64,000 bases of DNA, taken from assembly GCF_001187845.1 (NCBI RefSeq), contig NZ_CP012160.1, positions 3,036,501 through 3,100,500 on the forward strand. The letters are read 5' to 3'. Origin of the DNA: Octadecabacter temperatus (GTDB lineage: Bacteria; Pseudomonadota; Alphaproteobacteria; Rhodobacterales; Rhodobacteraceae). The translations under genes and the position numbers were made by a program. A model generated the notes under the pieces. That model had not been told where the DNA came from, made no database searches, and was given only the letters and a program-made list of their open reading frames with translations. Positions 1 through 7,638 of the stretch are shown here, one piece after another; positions within the stretch are counted from its first letter, which is position 1; every line of letters starts with the position of its first letter.

Positions 1-496
1 TTCCAAGCGCGAAGAACAGCATGATCAGTGTCGCCCAACCAAGGCTTTCACCCGTAGACGCTAACGCAATTGCACCGCCAAGTGTGGGGCCAACACATGG
101 CACCCAAACAGCACCAAGCAACATCCCCCCAAAGAACTGACCGCGCAAACCGCTGCGGTCCAGATCATCAAGTTGTTCATCTGCGGCTGTCGCCATACCG
201 CCAGTGGCTGAAGCGAACTTGTCCGCAAAACGTGGGACCAGCATCATGACGCCAAAGGCAATCATCAACAGCGCCCCGACAAAGGCGACCATATCGGTAT
301 CAATGCCCAGAACGCGGCCGAAGGCTGCAATGCCGACACCTAGCAGCACAAACGAAAGGCTAAGCCCAGCACACAGCGCGATGGGGCCAGCGCGGCTTAC
401 TTGCAGCGCACTTGCCAAAACAATCGGCAAGATCGGCAGAACACATGGGTTTATTAGTGTGAGCAACCCAGCGACATATGCGAATATCAATTCCAT
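1..496 (-). CDS. ccdA: Cytochrome c biogenesis protein CcdA-like thiol-disulfide transporter (partial, C-terminus outside window)
   Basis: The minus-strand frame opens at an ATG at 496 and runs off the left edge, giving 165 residues of a polytopic membrane protein. The first segment carries the NPCVLPILPIV motif (Cys18) and a later one carries WVPCVGPTLGG (Cys134). These are the paired cysteines of the CcdA/DsbD-beta family, which passes electrons from cytoplasmic thioredoxin across the inner membrane to periplasmic thiol acceptors, usually for cytochrome c maturation. Hydrophobic stretches near residues 1-30, 38-63, 67-88 and 121-165 fit transmembrane helices. The linker at 89-118 is charged and cytoplasm-like. 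The start is supported by full alignment of the first helix with the family. The family's usual length is about 240 residues, so roughly a third is missing. Confidence 0.85.
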   Translation of the reverse strand, partial: MELIFAYVAGLLTLINPCVLPILPIVLASALQVSRAGPIALCAGLSLSFVLLGVGIAAFGRVLGIDTDMVAFVGALLMIAFGVMMLVPRFADKFASATGGMATAADEQLDDLDRSGLRGQFFGGMLLGAVWVPCVGPTLGGAIALASTGESLGWATLIMLFFALG

Positions 497-534
497 TGCG
501 GCAATCTATGCCGCGCAGGTTCGCCGCTGTCACT

Positions 535-1419
535 TCACAAGGACGTTGGCTTTTGTTTCGACATTTGAACGGCCAAAATACCAACCGTGATAATCAACAC
601 CCCGATGATATCCATCGATCCCATCTTTTCCCCTAAAAGAACGGCGGCAATCAGCACGCCGAAGAAGGGGGTAAGAAAGTGAAAAACCGCGGCAGGTGTC
701 GCTCCGATGCGATCCACCAACAGAAACCAGACCAACGTCGCAAGCAGGCCAGGTACGATCACAGTATAGCTGAACGCGACTGCAAGTTGCCAATTCCACG
801 TGACGTCGAACGTCTCAAACGCCAAGGCAGGGCCCCATAAGATCGCGCTGCCGACAAACATCTGCAATGACACCACCATCAAGAAATTGCCGCCCGAGGA
901 CGCACCGCGCACCGCGAGCGTTGCGACCGTCAGTGAAACGACGCTAATCGCACAAAGGGCAATTCCATACAGGTCCACATCCCCTTGCAGCCGTGCGCCC
1001 ATAATCAAGACCACACCGACCACACCCGCCAACAAGCCAATCACACCCAATGGCCTAATCTTCTCACCGAAAACGGCCCAGCTCGCGAAGGCTGCAAGCA
1101 GAGGCATCGTTGACGCGATAATTGCCGCAAGAGAGGCTTCAATGGTCTGCATCGCGATGAAATTTAGACCCAAATACAGCCCATTTTGCGTGATGCCGAA
1201 AACGACTACAGCAATCCATTGCTTGCGCGTTAAGCGCCAGTTTTGACCGATCGCAAGGGCAATCAATATGCCGATGATACCCGATACCAAGAACCTTAGC
1301 GCGAGCGCATGTAACGGCGGCGCGTACTGCACGATCACCCGCGCAGAGGTGAACGCCGACGCCCACATAATGCCGAATGCGACGCCCATTAGGATGGCTT
1401 TGGTATCAATACTTTTCAT
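535..1419 (-). CDS. EamA/DMT-superfamily transporter
   Basis: This gene encodes 294 residues with about ten hydrophobic helices in two repeated halves, typical of EamA (DUF6) exporters of the drug/metabolite transporter superfamily in the inner membrane. The first half starts at MGVAFGIMWASAFTSARV, and the second repeat begins near residue 150 (ALCAISVVSLTVATLAVR). The ATG at 1419 is preceded by GAGG at a 5-base spacing. The family exports or takes up small metabolites, and the substrate cannot be read from sequence. A terminator of the upstream HU gene lies just ahead of the start, so the gene probably has its own promoter or depends on readthrough. A second member of the family lies at 17578-18507. 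Confidence 0.85.
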   Translation of the reverse strand: MKSIDTKAILMGVAFGIMWASAFTSARVIVQYAPPLHALALRFLVSGIIGILIALAIGQNWRLTRKQWIAVVVFGITQNGLYLGLNFIAMQTIEASLAAIIASTMPLLAAFASWAVFGEKIRPLGVIGLLAGVVGVVLIMGARLQGDVDLYGIALCAISVVSLTVATLAVRGASSGGNFLMVVSLQMFVGSAILWGPALAFETFDVTWNWQLAVAFSYTVIVPGLLATLVWFLLVDRIGATPAAVFHFLTPFFGVLIAAVLLGEKMGSMDIIGVLIITVGILAVQMSKQKPTSL

Positions 1420-1433
1420 GAGTACCTCAAACG

Positions 1434-1460
1434 AAAAAGGGCCGCCGAAGCCGGCGACCC
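1434..1460 (-). terminator. Rho-independent terminator of the HU gene
   Basis: On the minus strand the arms GGGTCGCC and GGCGGCCC (one T-G wobble) flank a six-base loop and are followed by CTTTTTCG. It lies 24 bases after the HU stop codon and overlaps the leader of the next gene downstream. Confidence 0.7.
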
Positions 1461-1483
1461 TTAACTAGAAAAGCGGATCAGCC

Positions 1484-1774
1484 TTAGCCGTTCACGCTGT
1501 CCTTGAGTGCTTTCGCGATTGTCATTTTGACAACCTTGTCTGCGTCTTTTTTGATCTGCTCGCCAGTTGCTGGGTTGCGAACCATACGCTCAGGACGCTC
1601 ACGGCAATAAATTTTGCCAACTCCTGGAAGCGTAACAGCGCCACCGCCGGAAACTTCGCGTGTGATCAGGCCAACAATCGCGTCCAGTGCTGCGGAAGCG
1701 GATTTCTTGTCTGTACCCATGTCCTCAGCAAGTGTTGCAACCAGCTGTGTCTTTGTCATTGGTTTCGTAGCCAT
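1484..1774 (-). CDS. HU family DNA-binding protein
   Basis: This encodes 96 residues of a histone-like nucleoid protein that bends and compacts DNA as a dimer. It has the HU signature with the core PGVGKIYCRERPERMVRNPATG at about residues 52-73, including the RNPxTG tip that enters the minor groove. The start at 1774 (MATKPMTKTQ) was chosen because GAGGAG sits 7 bases upstream. An earlier in-frame ATG would place this Shine-Dalgarno inside the gene and lengthen the protein beyond the family norm of 90-100 residues. The gene has its own terminator, so it is probably monocistronic. The canonical phenylalanine of GFGxF is replaced by V/I, as in some alphaproteobacterial HU paralogues. Confidence 0.9.
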   Translation of the reverse strand: MATKPMTKTQLVATLAEDMGTDKKSASAALDAIVGLITREVSGGGAVTLPGVGKIYCRERPERMVRNPATGEQIKKDADKVVKMTIAKALKDSVNG

Positions 1775-1841
1775 CTTCATTCTCCTCGTTCTGCCCATTT
1801 ATTGAGCTTCTTACTCAGTCATTAAACTGTATGTGGCTATG

Positions 1842-1894
1842 TTCCACAACGAATAGTGGCACATTACAAGTGTAAAACTGCATATTGTGTGGAA
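1842..1894. promoter_or_regulatory. Inverted repeats upstream of the HU gene
   Basis: Two nested inverted repeats lie 70-120 bases ahead of the HU start. The outer arms are TTCCACA (1842-1848) and TGTGGAA (1888-1894). The inner pair is TTACA (1864-1868) and TGTAA (1871-1875). The position suits an operator or promoter region, but no known binding consensus is recognised. Confidence 0.3.
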
Positions 1895-1913
1895 ATACGC
1901 GAATAATCCCCGA

Positions 1914-3392
1914 TTATAGGAAGGCGGTTTCCTCAAAAGAGCGCAATTTCCGGCTGTGAATGCGTTCAAGCGGCATCCCGCGCAAGTGCTCCATCGCGCG
2001 AATTCCGATCATCAAATGCCGCGAAACCTGCGTTTTATAGAAATCTGACGCCATGCCCGGAAGCTTTAATTCACCATGCAATGGCTTGTCAGAAACGCAC
2101 AGCAACGTCCCATAAGGCACGCGGAACCGGAAACCATTGGCCGCAATTGTTGCGCTTTCCATATCCAACCCGATAGCGCGTGACTGACTTAAACGTTGAA
2201 CAGGACCGGATTGATCCCGCAGTTCCCAGTTACGGTTATCAATCGTCGCGACCGTCCCTGTCCGCATAATGCGCTTAAGGTCATAACCGGAAAGCTCGGT
2301 GACAGAAGCCACGGCTTCCTCAAGCGCGATCTGAATTTCGGCAAGTGCGGGGATAGGCATCCAAACGGGTAGATCGTCGTCCAGCACGTGATCCTCGCGC
2401 AGATACCCATGCGCGAGAACGAAATCGCCAAGGCGTTGAGAGTTGCGAAGGCCGGCACAGTGCCCAACCATCAACCAAGCATGCGGACGCAGAACCGCGA
2501 TGTGATCCGTCGCCGTTTTTGCGTTACTTGGCCCGACGCCGATGTTCACAAGCGTGATCCCACCCTGCCCTTCGCGACACAAATGATACGTTGGCATCTG
2601 CGGCATCTTTTGCGGCACTGTCAGCGGTGCGTCAGGGTCTGTAATCACCTGATTGCCAGTGCTGACAAACGACGTGTATCCGCTATCTGGATCGGCAAGC
2701 ATCTTTCGGGCGTATGCTTCGAATTCTTCGACGTAGAATTGGTAGTTGGTAAACAGAACGTGGTTCTGAAAATGCTCAGCCTTCGTTGCCGTGTAATGCT
2801 GCAAACGCGCGAGCGAGTAGTCGATTCGCTGGGCCGTAAACGGTGCCAGCGGGCTCGACCCGTCTTGGTGAAGAAAATCGACACCATTCACGATGTCATC
2901 GTTCGTCGTGGCAAGATCAGGCACATCAAAGACGTCCCGCAACGTGAATTTCAGCGCCCCTTCCTGCGGCACCGCGATCTCACCTGAAACGGCGAAATGC
3001 ATCGGCATCGGGGTCATCGAAACGCCGATCACAACAGGTTCGTCGTGGTTTTCGATCAACAAGCCAATCTGCTGCTCCAAGTACCCTTCAAACAGGTCGG
3101 GCCGCGTGACTGTGGTTGAGTATATCCCTGGGCCCGCAACATGGCCAAAACTTAGTCGTGAATCGGTCTGCGCAAAGGTGGTCGTGCGAATTCGAATTTC
3201 AGGGTAGAACGCGCGGAACCGCGTATCGGGCCGCGCGCCTGCAACGTTTTCAGAAAAGGTCTCAGACAGAAACTTAACCGCGATCTGGTAAAGTTCCTGC
3301 AGTCGCTTAACGGCCGCCTTCGGGTCTCTGAATTCCTTCGCTTCGGGTACTTCAGGTGAGACAACGGGCAAATGTGCGTCAGATTTCATCAT
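1914..3392 (-). CDS. amn: AMP nucleosidase
   Basis: This encodes 492 residues, close to the 484 of the Escherichia coli enzyme. AMP nucleosidase (EC 3.2.2.4) hydrolyses AMP to adenine and ribose 5-phosphate in the cytoplasm and helps set adenylate levels. The N-terminal half (1-180) is the regulatory AMN domain. The C-terminal half is a nucleoside-phosphorylase-like fold with NIGVGPSNAKTATDHI near residue 280, the VGHCAG motif near 312, and the DMESATIAANGFRF and LCVSDKPLHGEL segments near 405-440 expected for purine binding. The ATG at 3392 is preceded by GGAGG at 8 bases, and an adjacent ATG at 3389 is equally possible. A terminator-like hairpin stands about 40 bases upstream of the start (see 3432-3457), which could attenuate the gene. 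Confidence 0.93.
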   Translation of the reverse strand: MMKSDAHLPVVSPEVPEAKEFRDPKAAVKRLQELYQIAVKFLSETFSENVAGARPDTRFRAFYPEIRIRTTTFAQTDSRLSFGHVAGPGIYSTTVTRPDLFEGYLEQQIGLLIENHDEPVVIGVSMTPMPMHFAVSGEIAVPQEGALKFTLRDVFDVPDLATTNDDIVNGVDFLHQDGSSPLAPFTAQRIDYSLARLQHYTATKAEHFQNHVLFTNYQFYVEEFEAYARKMLADPDSGYTSFVSTGNQVITDPDAPLTVPQKMPQMPTYHLCREGQGGITLVNIGVGPSNAKTATDHIAVLRPHAWLMVGHCAGLRNSQRLGDFVLAHGYLREDHVLDDDLPVWMPIPALAEIQIALEEAVASVTELSGYDLKRIMRTGTVATIDNRNWELRDQSGPVQRLSQSRAIGLDMESATIAANGFRFRVPYGTLLCVSDKPLHGELKLPGMASDFYKTQVSRHLMIGIRAMEHLRGMPLERIHSRKLRSFEETAFL

Positions 3393-3419
3393 GGGATGAG
3401 CCTCCGTATGTTTTTATTC

Positions 3420-3494
3420 TTATTCGTCACGAAAAAGGCCGCAGAACAAGCTGCGGCGGTATTCGTCAAATGTATCTGTGTATTCATGCACCAT
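3420..3494 (-). CDS. Possible 24-residue leader peptide ahead of amn
   Basis: An ATG at 3494 opens a 25-codon frame ending in TAA at 3420. It reads MVHEYTDTFDEYRRS followed by LFCGLFRDE. The frame runs straight through the terminator hairpin at 3432-3457, so a translating ribosome would melt it. The Shine-Dalgarno is weak (GGTGG at close spacing). I do not recognise the peptide, and chance occurrence is quite possible. Its interest lies only in its position between an unassigned terminator and amn. Confidence 0.25.
   Translation of the reverse strand: MVHEYTDTFDEYRRSLFCGLFRDE
3432..3457 (-). terminator. Intrinsic terminator or attenuator upstream of amn
   Basis: On the minus strand a 7-bp stem GCCGCAG/CTGCGGC with a six-base loop is followed by CTTTTTCG. 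This is the same layout as the HU terminator in this window. The nearest upstream gene on this strand is none: the neighbour is a divergent plus-strand gene. It therefore ends either an unrecognised short transcript or amn's own leader. Confidence 0.6.
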
Positions 3495-3606
3495 ATTGCC
3501 ACCAGAATATGACACTCCGCAAGTCCCGGCGGTTGGCCCCCAAATGTCGCTTTTCCTCTAGCCAACGTCCTTGTCCTCGTGTTGGTTGCTTCCAAGGAGA
3601 GCTGGA

Positions 3607-4362
3607 ATGTCTGTCACTGATCTTAAAACAAACCTGTCCAACTGGCAGGAACGGGTTGATCTCGCAGCTGCGTTCAGATGGACCGAGCGCTTGAACATGC
3701 ACGAAGGTGTCGCGAACCACTTTAGCCTCGCCATCAATGACGACGGCACCAAATTCCTGATGAACCCCAATCAAATGCATTTCAGCCGGATCAAAGCCTC
3801 TGACATGATTGTAGTGGATGCGAACGATCCGGAAACGCTGACCGGGCCAAATGCGCCGGATCCAACCGCTTGGGGTCTTCACGGTGGTATTCACCGCCAC
3901 TGCCCCCACGCCCGCTGCGCCATGCACGTGCACTCAATCCACGCGACGGTATTGGCAACGCTTCAGGACAGCCGCCTTCTGCCCGTCGATCAAAACTGCG
4001 CGACGTTCTTTAACCGCTACGTGATTGATGACCACTATGGTGGCTTGGCCTTTGAAGAAGAAGGCGAGCGTTGCGCAGGTCTTCTGTCCGATCCAAAGCA
4101 AAAGGTCATGATCATGGGCAACCATGGCATCATGATTATTGGCGAAACTGTCGCCGAAACCTTCAACCGCCTCTATTATTTTGAGCGCGCCGCTGAGACC
4201 TACATCCGCGCACTTCAAACCGGCCAACCCCTTCGCGTACTGTCCGACGAGATCGCTGAAAAAACGGCGCAAGAACTGGAAGACTACCCAGAACAAGACC
4301 AACGCCACCTTGCGGAACTCAAGGCAATTCTCGACGAAGAAGGCTCTAACTATGCGGCATAA
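3607..4362 (+). CDS. Class II aldolase/adducin family protein
   Basis: This encodes 251 residues of the class II aldolase/adducin fold, whose members bind a divalent metal through three histidines and cleave or rearrange phosphorylated sugars and related compounds. Candidate metal ligands are the HVH motif at residues 107-109 and the histidine of GNHGIM near 173. The usual SE pair, whose glutamate is the catalytic residue in fuculose-phosphate-type aldolases, is replaced by Ala88-Trp89 before LHGGIH. True aldolase chemistry is therefore doubtful. The start at 3607 has AAGGAGA at 6 bases. The gene leads a plus-strand run with acyl-CoA dehydrogenase, CoA ligase and hydratase genes, with a 100-base gap to the next. 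Confidence 0.8.
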   Translation: MSVTDLKTNLSNWQERVDLAAAFRWTERLNMHEGVANHFSLAINDDGTKFLMNPNQMHFSRIKASDMIVVDANDPETLTGPNAPDPTAWGLHGGIHRHCPHARCAMHVHSIHATVLATLQDSRLLPVDQNCATFFNRYVIDDHYGGLAFEEEGERCAGLLSDPKQKVMIMGNHGIMIIGETVAETFNRLYYFERAAETYIRALQTGQPLRVLSDEIAEKTAQELEDYPEQDQRHLAELKAILDEEGSNYAA

Positions 4363-4462
4363 GTCAGACATTGACGATCCGCGCCGCTGGACCAGCACAC
4401 GGCGTTTGGCGTGGGGAAGCAGAGACTAGCTCTGCATTTTCCTCACACTAAAGGTATGTCCA

Positions 4463-5626
4463 ATGACAACTTACGGCCTAACAGACGAACACGCGATGAT
4501 CGCGGACACAGTCCGCAGCTTCGTTGAAAAAGAAATCTATCCTCACGAAGACCTTGTTGAACGCACTGGCGAAGTTCCGCAAGAAATCGCAGACGAGATC
4601 AAGCGCAAGACAATCGAGCTTGGATTTTACGCCTGCAACTTCCCTGAAAGCGCAGGCGGGGCGGGGCTAAACCATGTTGAATTCGCTTTAGTAGAACGCG
4701 AGCTTGGCCGCGGTTCAATGGCGCTCAATCATTTCTTCGGGCGGCCCCAGAATATTCTGATGGCCTGCGAAGGTGAACAGATTGAACGTTACCGTGACCC
4801 CGCCATTCGCGGCGAACGTATGGACGCCCTCGCCATGACAGAGCCAGGGGCGGGCAGTGACGTGCGCGGCATGAAATGCGCTGCGGTGCGCGATGGCGGC
4901 GATTGGGTTCTGAACGGCACCAAACACTTCATTTCCGGCGCCGAACACGCGGACTTCATCATTGTATTTGTCGCCACAGGCGAGGACCAAACCCCGCGTG
5001 GCCCAAAAAAACGCATCACCACGTTCCTAGTCGATCGTGACACCCCCGGTTTCACGATCCGCGATGGCTATAAGTCCGTCTCGCACCGTGGCTATAAAAA
5101 CATGATCCTCGACTTTGACGACTGCCGCCTACCCGATGCGCAGGTTCTAGGCGAAGTCGACGGTGGCTTCGCAGTCATGAACGAATGGCTTTATGCGACG
5201 CGAATTACAGTGGCGACAATGTCGGTCGGTCGGGCGCGCCGCGTCTTTGATTATGCGCTCGATTATGCCGCTGAACGCGAACAATTCGGCCAAAAGATCG
5301 GCAAGTTCCAAGGTATCAGCTTTCAACTTGCCGATATGATCACCGAAATCGATGCAGCTGATCTGCTCACTCTCGCTGCGGCTGATCGCCTCGACAAAGG
5401 TCTTCCCGCAAATCGCGAAATCGCCAGCGCGAAACTATATGCCTCTGAAATGTTGTCTCGTGTCACTGACGCCGCCATCCAAGTCCATGGCGGCATGGGT
5501 TTAATGGATGACTATCCCCTTGAACGGTTCTGGCGCGACGCTCGTGTTGAACGCATCTGGGATGGCACGTCAGAAATTCAACGCCACATCATTAGCCGTG
5601 AAATGCTACGGGCACTCGGCGCATGA
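4463..5626 (+). CDS. Acyl-CoA dehydrogenase (CaiA-like context)
   Basis: This encodes 387 residues, the normal length for the FAD-dependent acyl-CoA dehydrogenase family, which makes trans-2-enoyl-CoA and passes electrons to ETF. The FAD/substrate signature TEPGAGSDV is near residue 127. REQFGQKIGKFQ lies near 273, and the C-terminal QVHGGMGLMDDYPLERFWRD block is followed by WDGTSEIQRH. At the position of the medium-chain enzyme's catalytic Glu (YEGT) there is Asp. The gene overlaps the next by 4 bases (ATGA) and is followed by a CaiD homologue, so the substrate may be a betaine-type CoA ester such as gamma-butyrobetainyl-CoA. That assignment is inference. SD is AAGG at 8 bases. Confidence 0.87.
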   Translation: MTTYGLTDEHAMIADTVRSFVEKEIYPHEDLVERTGEVPQEIADEIKRKTIELGFYACNFPESAGGAGLNHVEFALVERELGRGSMALNHFFGRPQNILMACEGEQIERYRDPAIRGERMDALAMTEPGAGSDVRGMKCAAVRDGGDWVLNGTKHFISGAEHADFIIVFVATGEDQTPRGPKKRITTFLVDRDTPGFTIRDGYKSVSHRGYKNMILDFDDCRLPDAQVLGEVDGGFAVMNEWLYATRITVATMSVGRARRVFDYALDYAAEREQFGQKIGKFQGISFQLADMITEIDAADLLTLAAADRLDKGLPANREIASAKLYASEMLSRVTDAAIQVHGGMGLMDDYPLERFWRDARVERIWDGTSEIQRHIISREMLRALGA

Positions 5627-7638
5627 AACGCGATTTTTCGAGACTGTTCCGGCCCAAAAGCGTCGCCGTCATTGGTGGCGGCGCTTGGTGCCGCGCCGTT
5701 ACTGAGCAACTGTTGAAGGCGGATTTTGGGGGTGAAATCTGGCCCATTCACCCAAGTCACGACAAGATTTGCGGCCTAAAGGCCTACCCAACCGCTCTTG
5801 ATCTTCCGGAACCTCCTGACGCTGTTTTCATCGGGATCAATCGCGATGCAACGATTGGTGTTGTCGAACGTTTGGCCCGAATGGGTGCAGGTGGTGCCGT
5901 GTGCTTTGCCAGCGGGTTCAGTGAAACCGAAGATGGGCATGACGCAAACGCACGGCTTCTTAAGGCCGCCGGCGATATGCCAATCCTCGGGCCCAATTGC
6001 TACGGTATGATAAACGCACTCGACGGTGTGTCCCTCTGGCCGGATCAGCACGGGTGCCTCCCTGTCGAGCACGGCGTTGCGATCCTGACGCAAAGCTCAA
6101 ACATCGCGATTAACCTTACGATGCAACAACGCGGCCTGCCGATCGCATACGTCGTCACCTGCGGCAACCAAGCTCAGCTTTCCGAAGCGCAGATTGCGGA
6201 TGCCCTTCTGGATGATCCTCGAGTCACGGCAATCGGCCTGCACATTGAAGGGTTCAGCGACCTACCTGCGTGGCAAGCCCTCGCACGGAAAGCCCACGCG
6301 AAAAACATCCCGCTCGTGGCGCTCAAGGTCGGAAAATCCGTTGAGGCGCAGAACGCGACCATTTCTCATACCGCCTCGCTCGCCGGCAGTGACGCTGGCG
6401 CTAATGCACTTCTGGATCACTTGGGCATCGCGCGCGTAGACAGCCTGCCAACCCTAATTGAAACATTAAAAATCCTCCACATTTCTGGGCCACTACCCTC
6501 GGGTCGCATCGCCTCGATCAGTTGTTCAGGTGGCGAGGCGAGCCTGATTGCGGACATGGCGCACGGCACAAGCCTGTCGTTCCCGCCGCTGACCGATACT
6601 CAGTCAAAAGGCCTATCTTCAGCGCTGGGCCCAAAGGTCGCCTTGGCAAATCCGCTTGACTATCACACCTACATTTGGCGCGACACAGAAGCGATGACAC
6701 GTGCGTTTTCCGCCATGATAGAGTCTCATCTGGCGATTACGTTCCTCATTGTCGACTTCCCTCGTTCCGATATCTGCGATCCCTCAGATTGGGAATGTGT
6801 GATACAAGCCGCGCTCAGTACGCGCCGCGCAACGCGTGGCACCGTGGCTATGGTCGCGACCCTACCGGAACTCCTGCCAGAAGACGTCGCGCGTCGACTT
6901 ATGGAAGGCGGCGTTATCCCACTCAACGGGTTGGCCGAGGCGCTTGCCGCAACCGAGGCCGCGCAGGTCCGCTCGCCTCACGACGCTGACCTCATTGTTC
7001 CATCAAATGTCGAAGTTGCCGAAACCTTATCCGAGGCCAATGCGAAACAAGCTTTGGCACTTGCTGGCGTCACGGTTCCTAGCTTGCGCACTGGCGACAT
7101 CGAAAAACTTGCTTCGCACGCCGACGAAACCACAGGCTTATACGTGCTAAAATCCGTCGGTATCGCCCATAAAAGCGAAACAGGCGGTGTCGCGTTATCC
7201 CTTACGGACGGGGACGCAGTTCGTTCGGCGGGTGCTAAGATGGCCTCCGAAACTTTCATCCTTGAAGAGATGATTACAGCTGCAGTCGCTGAAATCCTTA
7301 TCGGTGTAGTCAAAGATCCTGCACACGGGTTCATCATGACCATCGGCGCGGGTGGGGTTTTTACCGAACTCCTGAAAGATTCCGCTTCGATTCTTCTTCC
7401 CACAACGCGATCTAACCTAAAACAGACTCTAAACCGCCTGAAAGTGGTTAGAATTCTCGATGGTTACCGCAACCAACCTGCTGGCAATATCGACGCCCTT
7501 CTTGATGCGTGCGAAGCAATTCAAGCCTATGTTCTTGCCAATCTTCCCACCATTGAAGAGGTTGAAGTTAACCCTCTTATCATCACTCAGACGCGCGCAG
7601 TCGCCGTTGATGCCCTCATAAGGAAACGCCATGACTAA
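5623..7638 (+). CDS. NDP-forming acyl-CoA synthetase (acetate-CoA ligase family, fused alpha-beta)
   Basis: This encodes 671 residues joining the alpha (CoA-binding plus succinyl-CoA-ligase-like) and beta (ATP-grasp) parts of the ADP-forming acyl-CoA synthetase family, which activates acids to CoA thioesters. A Rossmann CoA-binding segment starts the protein (PKSVAVIGGG). GPNCYGMIN lies near residue 125. The phosphohistidine loop ISHTASLAGSD is near 249, and the ATP-grasp start VLKSVGIAHKSETGGVAL is near 508-525. GAGGVFTELLKD and EVEVNPLI occur later, as in the family. It overlaps both neighbours (4 bases upstream, 8 downstream), so it is translationally coupled to the dehydrogenase and CaiD-like hydratase. 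It probably activates the pathway's substrate. Confidence 0.88.
   Translation: MKRDFSRLFRPKSVAVIGGGAWCRAVTEQLLKADFGGEIWPIHPSHDKICGLKAYPTALDLPEPPDAVFIGINRDATIGVVERLARMGAGGAVCFASGFSETEDGHDANARLLKAAGDMPILGPNCYGMINALDGVSLWPDQHGCLPVEHGVAILTQSSNIAINLTMQQRGLPIAYVVTCGNQAQLSEAQIADALLDDPRVTAIGLHIEGFSDLPAWQALARKAHAKNIPLVALKVGKSVEAQNATISHTASLAGSDAGANALLDHLGIARVDSLPTLIETLKILHISGPLPSGRIASISCSGGEASLIADMAHGTSLSFPPLTDTQSKGLSSALGPKVALANPLDYHTYIWRDTEAMTRAFSAMIESHLAITFLIVDFPRSDICDPSDWECVIQAALSTRRATRGTVAMVATLPELLPEDVARRLMEGGVIPLNGLAEALAATEAAQVRSPHDADLIVPSNVEVAETLSEANAKQALALAGVTVPSLRTGDIEKLASHADETTGLYVLKSVGIAHKSETGGVALSLTDGDAVRSAGAKMASETFILEEMITAAVAEILIGVVKDPAHGFIMTIGAGGVFTELLKDSASILLPTTRSNLKQTLNRLKVVRILDGYRNQPAGNIDALLDACEAIQAYVLANLPTIEEVEVNPLIITQTRAVAVDALIRKRHD

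Noticed and set aside
204..590. Open frame of 128 codons at the window start, plus strand
   Set aside because: The opposite strand encodes a convincing CcdA membrane protein with both conserved cysteines; this frame is its shadow.
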